Of a stretch of DNA of 64,000 nucleotides, positions 28,080 to 37,059 are shown one piece after another (position 1 is the first letter of the stretch; each line of letters starts with the position of its first letter). Under the pieces are notes generated by a model. It searched no databases. It was not told the DNA's origin and worked only from the letters and a program-made list of their open reading frames with translations. The DNA is taken from positions 1 through 64,000 of the forward strand of contig JAFGIN010000071.1 of assembly GCA_016929595.1 (NCBI GenBank). Direction: 5' to 3'. The stretch comes from Chitinispirillaceae bacterium (GTDB lineage: Bacteria; Fibrobacterota; Chitinivibrionia; Chitinivibrionales; Chitinispirillaceae). The position numbers were made by a program, and so were the translations under genes.

Positions 28080-28952
28080 TTAATTACCGCTTCCGGATGT
28101 GGGCAGTACACGAAGTGGCAGGTCATCGAATGGAATCGGCCCTTCTGTTTCAGGAGGTTGTAACATTTTTACAAGAGCATAAATACCACCGCCTAAAAGT
28201 ATTCCACCCACAGTTGCCGTCGAAATTATAACCACTTTTCTGGAGTTATCTTTGACAGTGTAAAGTTTAAATTTTGATGGATCAGAAGTCCACTTGAAAC
28301 TGAATGATATAATGCTGTATTCATCACTGACATGCACTTTAGGCACCTGATCCAGATCGAAAACGACTCTTATAAGATCATGCCATTCAGGCATCAAACC
28401 CTTTACATCTTTGTTTATGTCCATCTTTCCGGATTCAATTTTGAACCCCTTGATCGGGTATTCTGAAGTTGTCGGAACTGGTGATGAGCCTGTTTTGGTA
28501 TCATTGAATTCAAAAATCAGTTTTTTATCCCGCACTTTAACTTCGTAAAAATAACTGGTTGGTTTATCTCTGAAGATAAAATAACAGGAAATCACTTTTT
28601 CATCACTGGTTTCGTTATTCTCGGCAGTTAACTGAATACCTTCGATAATTGCGTTCTGAAAATTACTCGATTCCTGAATCTCAGGCTCAATTGTAGATTG
28701 ACTAAAAGGATATTGAGGACTACTCTGAGAACCTGCCGATGAAGTATTCGAACGAGTTGATGGTTGTGTGCTGGTATTATCCAGAGGCGGCAAAGGATTA
28801 TTCTGAATAGAAGAATCGATCATTCCCCCAAATGGATCCCCCCCAAATGGATCTCCTCCAAATGGGTCATCAGTTTGAGCGTTTAAAGCAGTACTAAATA
28901 CGCTTATCAAAAATGCGCCTATTGTAATTAATTTAATCGTTCTACTTTTCAT
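28080..28952 (-). CDS. Secreted protein with DPFGG repeats and AMIN-like domain
   Basis: The start is placed at the ATG at 28952, after TAGGAC and directly before a clear signal peptide (MKSRTIKLITIGAFLISVFS). After cleavage (about NAQ) come three tandem DPFGG units, a Ser/Gln/Pro-rich linker (to about 95) and a beta-rich domain. That domain (KVRDKKLIFEFNDT, IRVVFDLDQVPKVHVSDEY) resembles AMIN modules that bind peptidoglycan or polysaccharide. A hydrophobic glycine-rich helix lies near the C-terminus (about 245-265). A similar DDPF start follows the signal peptide of the TPR protein at 55174. Confidence 0.65.
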   Translation of the reverse strand: MKSRTIKLITIGAFLISVFSTALNAQTDDPFGGDPFGGDPFGGMIDSSIQNNPLPPLDNTSTQPSTRSNTSSAGSQSSPQYPFSQSTIEPEIQESSNFQNAIIEGIQLTAENNETSDEKVISCYFIFRDKPTSYFYEVKVRDKKLIFEFNDTKTGSSPVPTTSEYPIKGFKIESGKMDINKDVKGLMPEWHDLIRVVFDLDQVPKVHVSDEYSIISFSFKWTSDPSKFKLYTVKDNSRKVVIISTATVGGILLGGGIYALVKMLQPPETEGPIPFDDLPLRVLPTSGSGN

Positions 28953-29052
28953 ATTTTTAAGTCCTATTTTAAAAATACCGTTTAAATCAATCGAATGCAA
29001 GTAATATCGCTATGCGCTTTATCAGTATAAAAATGCTATATTTTAATACTAT

Positions 29053-30153
29053 ATGAATATTCTCTTAATAATTCTCAGTCTCTACGCATTATTGATCCTT
29101 TACCTCATTATCGTAATTTTGAGAAATAATGAGATTGATGATGCTGCTACTGATCCTGAAATTCCGGTTTCGATAGTAATACCATTCAGAAATGAAGCGC
29201 TCAATCTTCCAGGACTGATCGAATCACTGAAAATGCAGTCCTATTCCGGAGAAATAGAACTGGTACTGATTAACGACAACTCAGATGATGAGTCTGTCAG
29301 TATTGTACAACATGAAACTGCTAATCTGAGATTTGACACCAGAATACTTCAATTGAATTTTGACCCATCCCGGAAACTAACCAGTAAACAACAGGCTTTG
29401 GATCTGGGCATACGCTCTGCCTCGAACAATTTAGTCATTCTAACCGATGCTGATATGATGTTCGATAAACAGTGGGCAACTGCTCTTGTTAAAAGAATGT
29501 TAAAACAACCAGAACCAGCTCTGGTCTTTGGTCATAGCAGCATTTCTCCAATCAAAACGATGTTCGATCTTTTTCAGGCATTTCAGCTTGAATTTCTTTT
29601 TTCGGTTGCATATGCGTTTCACCTTGGTAAAATTACCGGTTCATGTATGGGAAACAATCTCATACTTTCCCGTAAACAATATATTGAATCGGGTGGTTTT
29701 GATTTGATTGGGTATAGTATAGTTGAAGACAGGGCTTTATTTGCAGCATATTCAAAGATGAAAAAAGCCATAGCGTTTTCGAATCCCTTTTTTCCAACAG
29801 CTTTTACCCCACCGGTAAGCACATATCAATTATTCTCTCAACAGATACTTCGGTGGTCACGAGGTGGTTTGACACTCAGCTCTAACCTGATCATCCCGGC
29901 AATGCTTCTATTTGTCCAGATACTCTCCCTGATTTTTTCGTTTTCGATTCTTCCGTTAAATGTAGCCATTCTCTCTACAGGAAATTTTTTTCTGACCTGG
30001 CTCTTCATCCGGATTACATTTTTCAAAACAGGTTCCAAAGTGTCTGCACTGATTTTCCCTGTGTGGATTTTCTTTTTAAGTTATGAACTTATCATTTTTC
30101 TATCTGCAACGCTGTTCAGAAAGAAAATTATCTGGAAAGGAAGGGATGTTTGA
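29053..30153 (+). CDS. Membrane GT2 glycosyltransferase (ceramide-glucosyltransferase-like)
   Basis: An N-terminal transmembrane helix is followed by a GT-A domain with IPFRNEALNLPGLIE, LINDNSDDES, TDAD, VEDRALF and QILRWSRGG, that is, the D, DxD, ED and QxxRW set of processive or lipid-linked GT2 enzymes. Two or three C-terminal transmembrane helices complete it. It probably glycosylates a membrane lipid or polymer. Its stop overlaps the TTG start of the radical SAM gene. Confidence 0.85.
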   Translation: MNILLIILSLYALLILYLIIVILRNNEIDDAATDPEIPVSIVIPFRNEALNLPGLIESLKMQSYSGEIELVLINDNSDDESVSIVQHETANLRFDTRILQLNFDPSRKLTSKQQALDLGIRSASNNLVILTDADMMFDKQWATALVKRMLKQPEPALVFGHSSISPIKTMFDLFQAFQLEFLFSVAYAFHLGKITGSCMGNNLILSRKQYIESGGFDLIGYSIVEDRALFAAYSKMKKAIAFSNPFFPTAFTPPVSTYQLFSQQILRWSRGGLTLSSNLIIPAMLLFVQILSLIFSFSILPLNVAILSTGNFFLTWLFIRITFFKTGSKVSALIFPVWIFFLSYELIIFLSATLFRKKIIWKGRDV

Positions 30154-31220
30154 GGAAGAAACCCTTGCTCCTTCATTATTATATAACCAACCGATGTAAT
30201 TCACGCTGTACCTTCTGTTCTATCTGGCAGGATCGGCCTAAATTTGATGTATCGATTGAGGATGTAACTAAAAACCTTGAAGATGCCTGGAGAGCAGGTT
30301 GTACATTTGTTGATTTTACCGGGGGTGAGCCACTCCTCCACGAAAAGCTTCCGGAATTTCTGGATATTGCAAAAAGAACAGGCTTTATAACTTCAGTTAC
30401 TACAAATTGCATTCTGTTTCCAGACCGTGCTGCTGAGCTTGATGGAAAAATCGATCTGCTCCATTTCAGTCTGGACGCCGATAACAGTGAATTACATGAC
30501 TCAATGCACGGTGTGAAGTCGTATGAGCAGGTCATAAAAAGTGTAGATGTAGCAAAAAAATACCACCTCACCCCCGATCTGCTGTTCAGTTACTCAAATG
30601 AAAACATCGATCACTTTTCAGGCGTCGCAAAATTTGCTCAACGTAACCGCATTATCACAATTCTCGATCCACTGTTTTCTTTGGCGGGCCCCGATGCAAT
30701 CAGTTCGGCAACACACGAAAAAGCGAAAAATTTTGCGAAATTAAGGGGGGTTTATCTAAACCATGCACACCTTTTCCTTCGTTCTCAGGGAGGAAATCAT
30801 ACACGTGAACCATTATGCAAGGCAGTTGAAACTACTGTTGTTATATTACCCGACAATAAACTGGCATTACCCTGCTACCACCACCGCAGTGTAGCAGATC
30901 CCATTAATAAAAATCTTTATGAACTTCTGAAACAATCGCATCGTGAAGAAGCTTTGAAAAAGCAGGGTGCCTACTCTTTTTGCGAATTCTGCCATATTAA
31001 CTGTTATTTTGACCCTTCCTATACAATTTTGAAGAAAAAATTTTTCTGGCTGTCCATGAAATCAAAATTTAAATATGCTTTTGATAAATACATTTACTTT
31101 TCAAATCCACTCCCAATAACTATTTTGATTACATTGCTGAGAAGGAAATTCACTTTAAAAACTGAAAAAACCATTTTCACACGTTTTAACACAAAGTTCA
31201 TAAAACCCGGTGGTGAATGA
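30150..31220 (+). CDS. Radical SAM protein with SPASM-like C-terminal cysteines
   Basis: The cluster motif is Cys16-x3-Cys20-x2-Cys23 (TNRCNSRCTFCSIW), followed by DFTGGEPLLHE. Later cysteines (LPCYHH and SFCEFCHINCYF) suggest auxiliary cluster binding, as in SPASM/twitch enzymes. Start TTG at 30150 lies after GGAAGGG and overlaps the preceding stop. The reaction is unknown; partners are the lipid GT2 and a 33-codon membrane peptide. Confidence 0.85.
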   Translation: MRKKPLLLHYYITNRCNSRCTFCSIWQDRPKFDVSIEDVTKNLEDAWRAGCTFVDFTGGEPLLHEKLPEFLDIAKRTGFITSVTTNCILFPDRAAELDGKIDLLHFSLDADNSELHDSMHGVKSYEQVIKSVDVAKKYHLTPDLLFSYSNENIDHFSGVAKFAQRNRIITILDPLFSLAGPDAISSATHEKAKNFAKLRGVYLNHAHLFLRSQGGNHTREPLCKAVETTVVILPDNKLALPCYHHRSVADPINKNLYELLKQSHREEALKKQGAYSFCEFCHINCYFDPSYTILKKKFFWLSMKSKFKYAFDKYIYFSNPLPITILITLLRRKFTLKTEKTIFTRFNTKFIKPGGE

Positions 31221-31318
31221 ATTCTGAAAGTACACTGATTGAATCATTCGGGCTACTGATTTATTGGCTGGTGCTCATACTTATTATTATTTTAAAGCAG
31301 GGCAAGTATTTTTATTGA
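31217..31318 (+). CDS. 33-residue single-pass membrane microprotein
   Basis: The ATG at 31217 overlaps the TGA of the radical SAM gene (ATGA). The frame encodes about 12 polar or mixed residues, then a hydrophobic helix (FGLLIYWLVLILIIIL), then a basic/aromatic tail (KQGKYFY). The start overlap and the composition support real, coupled translation. No family is recognised. It could be a membrane partner of the radical SAM/GT2 pair or, less likely, a peptide substrate. The 220 bp after it have no firm gene. Confidence 0.45.
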   Translation: MNSESTLIESFGLLIYWLVLILIIILKQGKYFY

Positions 31319-31538
31319 ATATTTGTTTTACGAGTTAAACTGAAATGATTTATTTTTATAACGCTTGCATGTTTCATTTTACGACCATGATAGTCCTTCA
31401 TAAGTTGTAAAAAATTTGCAATTCAAGGAATTCTGTATTAAATTATTAGGACGAAAATGGATGGAACGCATGCTGGGCTATATGAGGCACAATTTAATCG
31501 GATAAATAAAGCACCATCTGTTCTGGAAACGAAGGAAA

Positions 31539-32345
31539 ATGAAGTATCATAACATTAAAAGTACACAGTTGCTGCTTTTTTTTATGCTGATTACTCAAGC
31601 AACATTTGCTAGTTCGATCTCAGTTCCAGATCAGTATGCATCCATTGGTATGGCGATGCAAAAGGTTAAAAAAGGCGACACGATTCTGGTTGGAAATGGT
31701 GTTTACAATGAACATCTATACGTCGCCCCCGGTGTAACATTGATTTCCAGGAATCTTTTTAAGGTCTCAATAGATGGCGGTGGAAGAGAAACTGTTGTTA
31801 CACTTGGAAATGGGGCATCAATTTCAGGATTCGAGATCAGAAATGGGACGATTGGTGTATTCTCAACATCAGCAGATGTTTCCATTCTCAGGTGCAGGAT
31901 AATTAATAACTTTCAGACTGGAATCATGTGCGTAGGAAATCTTCCTCAGATCGAAGACAATATTATCATCTATAATGCAGGGTCCGGTATACAGGGTTGG
32001 GATGTCCGGTCAACCTCAGCATCAATTAACCACAATACCATCGCGTTTAACAGCAATCATGGAATTTCTGTTGGTGGTAATTCAACCATAATTATCGAAA
32101 ACAATATCATTTCAAATAACACACTGCTAGGATTAAAAGTATCAGACGAGTCGGTAAGAATAACACTTATAAATAACAATTTTTTCATGAATTCAAAGTT
32201 TTCAGGTACTCTTCCCAGTGAAAATTTTACCTTGCCACCAATGTACATAGACGCGGGAAAATTCAATTTCATGCTCGATAAAAATTCACAACTTATTGGA
32301 AAAGGTACTGATAACCAGGATTTAGGTTCCAGAATAGTATATTGA
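31539..32345 (+). CDS. Secreted right-handed beta-helix protein (copy 1)
   Basis: A signal peptide (to about Ala24-Ser) is followed by Asn/Gly-rich parallel-beta-helix coils typical of NosD/pectate-lyase-like folds. Key segments are GDTILVGNGVYNEHL, ISGFEIRNGTIGVF, GIQGWDVRSTSASINHN and GISVGGNSTIIIENN. No catalytic residues can be assigned. It is paralogous to the next gene, 36 bp away. Likely a periplasmic or surface polysaccharide-binding or -modifying protein. Confidence 0.8.
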   Translation: MKYHNIKSTQLLLFFMLITQATFASSISVPDQYASIGMAMQKVKKGDTILVGNGVYNEHLYVAPGVTLISRNLFKVSIDGGGRETVVTLGNGASISGFEIRNGTIGVFSTSADVSILRCRIINNFQTGIMCVGNLPQIEDNIIIYNAGSGIQGWDVRSTSASINHNTIAFNSNHGISVGGNSTIIIENNIISNNTLLGLKVSDESVRITLINNNFFMNSKFSGTLPSENFTLPPMYIDAGKFNFMLDKNSQLIGKGTDNQDLGSRIVY

Positions 32346-32381
32346 ATCATTTGTATATATCATCTTAACGGAGTGTAGTTT

Positions 32382-33206
32382 ATGAGTCATTTTTTTACAG
32401 CTAAACAATTTCGATTCAGCTTATTGCTGGCAGCGGGTCTGCTGTTCCCCGTAGTTGTTCAGTCAGCCTCTGTTCAGGTTCCCTCGATGGGTATCAAAAC
32501 TATTTCTGAAGCTATGTTGAGGACCAGAGCCGGCGACACCGTCTGGGTTGAAAAAGGTGTTTACAGAGAACATGTCCTTATTGCTCCTGGAGTAACACTG
32601 GCATCACGTCAGTTATTCGGTGCAGTCATCGATGGTGGTGGTCGTGGGATTGTAGTTACTATGGGAAAAAGTACGTCAATCTCAGGATTGGAAATTAGAA
32701 ATGGAACAATCGGTGTGTTTTCAAACGGTTCAGGAAACACAATCGTTCAGTGTAGAATAATGAATAACTGGCAGACTGGAATTATTGTTGTCCGCCATCT
32801 CCCGAAAATAGAAGATAACATTATTGCATTTAACAGAGCTTCCGGAATTCAGGGTTGGGACGTACGGTCAACCAATGCCACAATCAACCACAATTCAATC
32901 GTTTACAATGGTAATCATGGTGTAGCAGTAGGTGGCAGTTCAGAACTCATTTTAGAAAACAATGTTGTCGCGTTTAATGAGCGGTTTGGTATCAAGATTC
33001 TTGCTCAGGCAGAACGTGTCCAGATTTCAAACAACAATTTTTATCGGAATTTAAACAATCCCAAACCTATTCCATCCGGGAATTTTTCATTTGATCCGGC
33101 ATTTATGTCACCACGTACAGGCTTAAATTTTAAATCCGACCCTGCTCATTGTTGTAAAGCTAAAGGTACAGACAATGAGGAACTCGGAGCACGGTTAGCA
33201 TACTAA
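32382..33206 (+). CDS. Secreted right-handed beta-helix protein (copy 2)
   Basis: This 274-residue paralog of the preceding gene has the same architecture and near-identical core coils (AGDTVWVEKGVYREHVLIAPGV, ISGLEIRNGTIGVF, GIQGWDVRSTNATINHN). It has a strong signal peptide and a good ribosome site (AACGGAG). Tandem duplication followed by divergence is evident. It is followed by the PorV-TPR gene after 21 bp and likely works with it at the outer membrane. Confidence 0.8.
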   Translation: MSHFFTAKQFRFSLLLAAGLLFPVVVQSASVQVPSMGIKTISEAMLRTRAGDTVWVEKGVYREHVLIAPGVTLASRQLFGAVIDGGGRGIVVTMGKSTSISGLEIRNGTIGVFSNGSGNTIVQCRIMNNWQTGIIVVRHLPKIEDNIIAFNRASGIQGWDVRSTNATINHNSIVYNGNHGVAVGGSSELILENNVVAFNERFGIKILAQAERVQISNNNFYRNLNNPKPIPSGNFSFDPAFMSPRTGLNFKSDPAHCCKAKGTDNEELGARLAY

Positions 33207-33227
33207 GATACAGAGGAAGAAAAAACT

Positions 33228-35585
33228 ATGATACCACTTATAAAACGACATTTCAGGCAATCAATGATTGCACTTGCTTTAGTTATAGGTTCAGGTCAGA
33301 TAATGACCTCATTTGGGCAGGGTCTTCCAGGCGAATTCCTTGTTACTCAGCGTTGGCAGTACCTTCTGTCATCACGATCAGCTCTCGCCAACCCCGCCCT
33401 GATTAACGAAGAAAACTATATCTCTGCAAAATTTGCATTCTCTCGTGTTCTGAGTGAATTCACATTTGCAGAAGTAGGGGCTGTTTACCCGATCGACCTT
33501 TATCAGACTGCAGGTATTACCTGGCTTTATAATGGAGTACAAGATTACGCCAGAACAGACGCGCTTGGGGAAGTATTTGGGGATTCAATTTCTGATAATA
33601 AAAACTATTTCGCACTCAATTATGCTATCAACCCCTGGAAAGGACTCAGCATCGGTGCTAACCTGGCACTTCTGAGTGAGGCATTCGACTCAGAAAACTT
33701 TTTGAGTGCAGGTTTTGATCTCGGTCTCACCTATCGTGTTATTAACAACCCATTCCTCGGACACCACGTTCTTGGATTGAATGTCCAGAATCTGATTATG
33801 TATACATTATCTGAGTTAAATGCACAAGAATACCCACGAACTCTTAGAATTTCTTTAAATTCAAATTACTGGGAAAGACGGGTTGAGTCGGGAATAGAAT
33901 TCGCCTATAAGGATCTCGGGGTGAGCCCGTCTGAATTCATTGACAATACAGCGGCGGCCAGCTGGGATCTGAATGCTCGTGTTGGTGGCTGGATTTTCAG
34001 AATTGCTACAGTAAACGCCATCTTAGGCATGAGCAATGAAGGTTTGGAGTGTGTGGGCTTCTCTGTTGGAGCCAATTTCCCAAGCATGAACAACGGACGT
34101 GACCTCTCCGCTTCCTTCCAATTCCTCAATGTTCTCAATGAGGGTGTAAAAGATTACAATGCGCCAAGCTGGACGGTGTATTTGAAAGGTGACTTCGGAA
34201 AACATCGTGAAGAAGTGTACGCTCGCAAAATGGCAAAACTTTCCAGCATGAAACCAAACGATCTCTATGTAAAAGGTGTCGAGCTCTACAATCAGGGTAA
34301 CTACTGGGATGCATTCTTTATTTTTAGTGAACTGCTTGTAGAATATCCTGACTTCTTCAAGAATGACTGGGTCAGCTTTTTCATTGGAAGTTGCCAGGAA
34401 GAGATGGACATGCGTATTACAGCAGAAGAGGGATACCGCATTACAAAGGAAAAATACGACAGAAGTGCTGCAATACCTTTTGCAGATCTTGGTTTGATGA
34501 GAGTCCATTATCGTGATAACAACTTCCACCTGGTTGAACGTCAGTTCAATGAACTCAACAAACTGGGTGTACCGGATTCTCTCAAGTACCATGCATATTA
34601 TATCATGGGTCAGGCAGAGATGAATCAGGGTAACAACGCAAAAGCCAAACAGTTGTTTGACCTCATTCCAGAAACTCATCCAGACTACGTCTATGCACAA
34701 CACTCAGCTGCAGTCTCCGATGCTACCGGTGGAGATATCGAAAGTGCAATTTCACGATTGGAAAATTGTATCCAGGCTCCGACAACTACAAATGGTCAGA
34801 AAGAAATTGTATACCGTTCCTATGTTTTCCTGGGATATATGTTCTATGAAGATCTGACCAAGCAGGAAGGTCCTCTTGCAAAAGCTGTTACAGCATTGAG
34901 AAGTGTGCCTAAAGAAAGCTACCACTATCCTGATGCTCTTGTTGGCCTTGGATGGACAGCACTCAAAGCTCGTCAATGGCCCGACTGTATGGCCGCAGGT
35001 CAGGAACTTATGAATACCGCTCCAAGTATCGTTCTCAAAGCAGAAGGTGCATTGCTCCAGGCTTATGCACATATGATGCAGAAGGACTATCCACAGGCAG
35101 TATCTCTCCTTAACGATGCTTCACAAGATCTGGAACAATTTACCGGTCCGGATGAAGCGGGCTATTCAGCTAAACAGTCATCATACGAATCCGATCGGAC
35201 ATCGTACACACAGATCGCTCGCAGTGCGTTTGACCTTGGTACAGCCCGTCAATCAGGCTTTGTCCAGAAACAGATAGACAGCCTTCATACGCATCAGAAG
35301 GATTTTAAAGGTAAACTTGACGAATATCTTAAATTCGCCGACAATTACAAGCGTACAAGCATGTTTTCGAAAAACGTAGAGAAATTAAAAGAAGATATTA
35401 ACTATGCTCTTGCAAAAGGCGAGAGATGGATGAGTCAGAACAAGATGTACGAGAAAGTTAAAGAAACAAAGAATGTGACTGACGATATTGATAAAGAGCT
35501 CGAAGAGCTCAGGAAAGAGGAGGAGAGACTTAAGAAAAAATCAGGTGGCTCCGATGAAGTTGATAGTACCGATACACCTGAGTAA
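33228..35585 (+). CDS. PorV-like barrel fused to TPR and coiled coil
   Basis: After a signal peptide (to about Gly30-Gln), residues about 35-325 form an outer-membrane barrel of the PorV/FadL kind (SSRSALANPALINEENYISAKF start). Residues about 345-640 are TPR-like helices (VKGVELYNQGNYWDAFFIF, ALVGLGWTALKARQWPDC). The tail (about 690-785) is charged coiled coil (DIDKELEELRKEEERLKKKS). The barrel-plus-periplasmic-TPR fusion suggests a docking platform for secretion or polymer export. The operon ends here at a strong terminator. Confidence 0.75.
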   Translation: MIPLIKRHFRQSMIALALVIGSGQIMTSFGQGLPGEFLVTQRWQYLLSSRSALANPALINEENYISAKFAFSRVLSEFTFAEVGAVYPIDLYQTAGITWLYNGVQDYARTDALGEVFGDSISDNKNYFALNYAINPWKGLSIGANLALLSEAFDSENFLSAGFDLGLTYRVINNPFLGHHVLGLNVQNLIMYTLSELNAQEYPRTLRISLNSNYWERRVESGIEFAYKDLGVSPSEFIDNTAAASWDLNARVGGWIFRIATVNAILGMSNEGLECVGFSVGANFPSMNNGRDLSASFQFLNVLNEGVKDYNAPSWTVYLKGDFGKHREEVYARKMAKLSSMKPNDLYVKGVELYNQGNYWDAFFIFSELLVEYPDFFKNDWVSFFIGSCQEEMDMRITAEEGYRITKEKYDRSAAIPFADLGLMRVHYRDNNFHLVERQFNELNKLGVPDSLKYHAYYIMGQAEMNQGNNAKAKQLFDLIPETHPDYVYAQHSAAVSDATGGDIESAISRLENCIQAPTTTNGQKEIVYRSYVFLGYMFYEDLTKQEGPLAKAVTALRSVPKESYHYPDALVGLGWTALKARQWPDCMAAGQELMNTAPSIVLKAEGALLQAYAHMMQKDYPQAVSLLNDASQDLEQFTGPDEAGYSAKQSSYESDRTSYTQIARSAFDLGTARQSGFVQKQIDSLHTHQKDFKGKLDEYLKFADNYKRTSMFSKNVEKLKEDINYALAKGERWMSQNKMYEKVKETKNVTDDIDKELEELRKEEERLKKKSGGSDEVDSTDTPE

Positions 35586-35620
35586 CCAGAGCTGAATATT
35601 CAAAAAATATTTCTCGATTA

Positions 35621-35653
35621 AAGCCCCTTTGTTAAAGGGGCTTTTCTTTTTCA
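35621..35653 (+). terminator. Rho-independent terminator
   Basis: AAGCCCCTTT and AAAGGGGCTT form a 10-bp stem with a three-base loop, followed by TTCTTTTTC. It ends the beta-helix/PorV-TPR operon. Confidence 0.9.
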
Positions 35654-35907
35654 TTATCCACCATTTATTAATTTCTCTCTAAGATCGTACTTATATCATA
35701 TGTTTCATAAAGAATTCCGAATGGGTGTATCGAAGAACGCTTATCCCGCCTGAGGGCGGAACGCAAAGTATAAGACTGATTATTATTAAAATTTTGTCCT
35801 TATGCCCGTAATTGAGGGAGCAAAACAGGCATTTTTTGGTAAAAAAGCGGTAAAAGCTTACGATTAACTCTATAATTATTTCTGTACCCGTCTCTGGAAG
35901 TATCCCA

Positions 35908-37059
35908 TTGGCACACAAAAAAAATATAAATATCTGTTACTTCTGCTCGATTTCATCCTTCAACACCGGTATGCCAATAAGCACATCAAAACTTATTGAG
36001 CATTTCAGCACTAGTACATCAGTTCAAACCTTTTGTGTTTTCCCGGCAGAAGGGGAGTTTCCCCGTAAAGCCCGCTCCTTCGGTGCAAACGTCACCATTC
36101 TCCCATTTTTCAGTTTAAAAAAGGGAGTAAGAGCATTACTGCCCCTTCTTACATGGCCGGTATCACTTTTTCGGTTGTACAATTTCCTGAAAAAAAACAA
36201 TATTTCAATTATTCACTTCTCGGACTTCATAGATTTTCCATATTATCCGGCAGCTTTTTTTGCCAGAGTTCGTACCATTGCACACCTTAGAATGTGTATT
36301 GAAAACAGCTTCCAGCGCCGCTTTTTTACTGTTTGGACAAATGCATTCTGCACCAGAGTTATCTGCATCTCTGAAGCAGTAAAAAAATATGCATCACTGG
36401 ATAATGCTATCTGTCGTGTAATTTATAACCCAGGACCAGATCCGGCACTTTTTAACCGGAGCAGAGCATATTTAAAACCTCTGCAATATGAGAAAGACAA
36501 ATATAACATCATTACCATTGCGAATTTCCGAAAGGTAAAAGGTCAGGAACATTTTATTAAAATTGCATCTCTACTTGAAACCAGAATTCCAGGGAAATGC
36601 CATTTCATAATGATCGGTGACCGCCTCAAAGCTCATCAGTACTACTTTGATACCCTTTTTGAACAGATCTCAAACCTTAATCTCAGTAACTGCTTCTCCA
36701 CCATTGAAAATTTGCCTCATGAAAAAATTGCCGGATATATAGCTCACTGTGCAGTTCTGGTACACGTTCCCAATTATCAGGAGGGATTGGGCGGAGTAAT
36801 CCTTGAAGCTATGATGATGGGCGTACCGGTTGTTTCATTTGACAGTGGTGGAATCAGTGAATGTTACACTAACAATCATTCGGGTTACATAGTTAAACAA
36901 TACGATACTGAAGCAGCCGCTAATGCGGTGCTCAAGCTGATTCAAAATCCACAAATCCACCAGCAGATGAGTAGAAATGCTTTAAATGAGATCAAAAATT
37001 TTTCTTACGAAAAGCATTTCAACGAGATAGAATCTCTATACAAAGAAGTAATACAATGA
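35908..37059 (+). CDS. GT4 glycosyltransferase
   Basis: This 383-residue GT-B enzyme has the donor-site motif NYQEGLGGVILEAMMMGVPVV and the nearby GGISE. The TTG start at 35908 is chosen because GGAAG lies seven bases before it and because the next ATG would cut away the first beta strand. The family transfers sugars during cell-surface glycan synthesis; the substrate is unknown. It overlaps the next GT4 gene by 4 bp. Confidence 0.85.
   Translation: MAHKKNINICYFCSISSFNTGMPISTSKLIEHFSTSTSVQTFCVFPAEGEFPRKARSFGANVTILPFFSLKKGVRALLPLLTWPVSLFRLYNFLKKNNISIIHFSDFIDFPYYPAAFFARVRTIAHLRMCIENSFQRRFFTVWTNAFCTRVICISEAVKKYASLDNAICRVIYNPGPDPALFNRSRAYLKPLQYEKDKYNIITIANFRKVKGQEHFIKIASLLETRIPGKCHFIMIGDRLKAHQYYFDTLFEQISNLNLSNCFSTIENLPHEKIAGYIAHCAVLVHVPNYQEGLGGVILEAMMMGVPVVSFDSGGISECYTNNHSGYIVKQYDTEAAANAVLKLIQNPQIHQQMSRNALNEIKNFSYEKHFNEIESLYKEVIQ

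Noticed and set aside
30150-31220. Radical SAM gene plus small frame considered as a RiPP cluster
   Set aside because: The small product is a membrane helix after the enzyme gene, with no leader/core pattern, transporter or protease nearby; kept only as a possibility.
31457-31552. A 31-codon frame with AGGA before its ATG, overlapping the first beta-helix gene
   Set aside because: Its sequence is unremarkable, it may be chance in a leader, and no second line of evidence supports it.
33905-34703. Long antisense frames under the PorV-TPR gene
   Set aside because: They mirror the codon structure of the real gene; no start signals or domains.
35727-35755. CCCGCC-TGA-GGGCGG palindrome considered as a terminator or operator
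   Set aside because: No T-run follows and no gene ends nearby on either strand; left unassigned.
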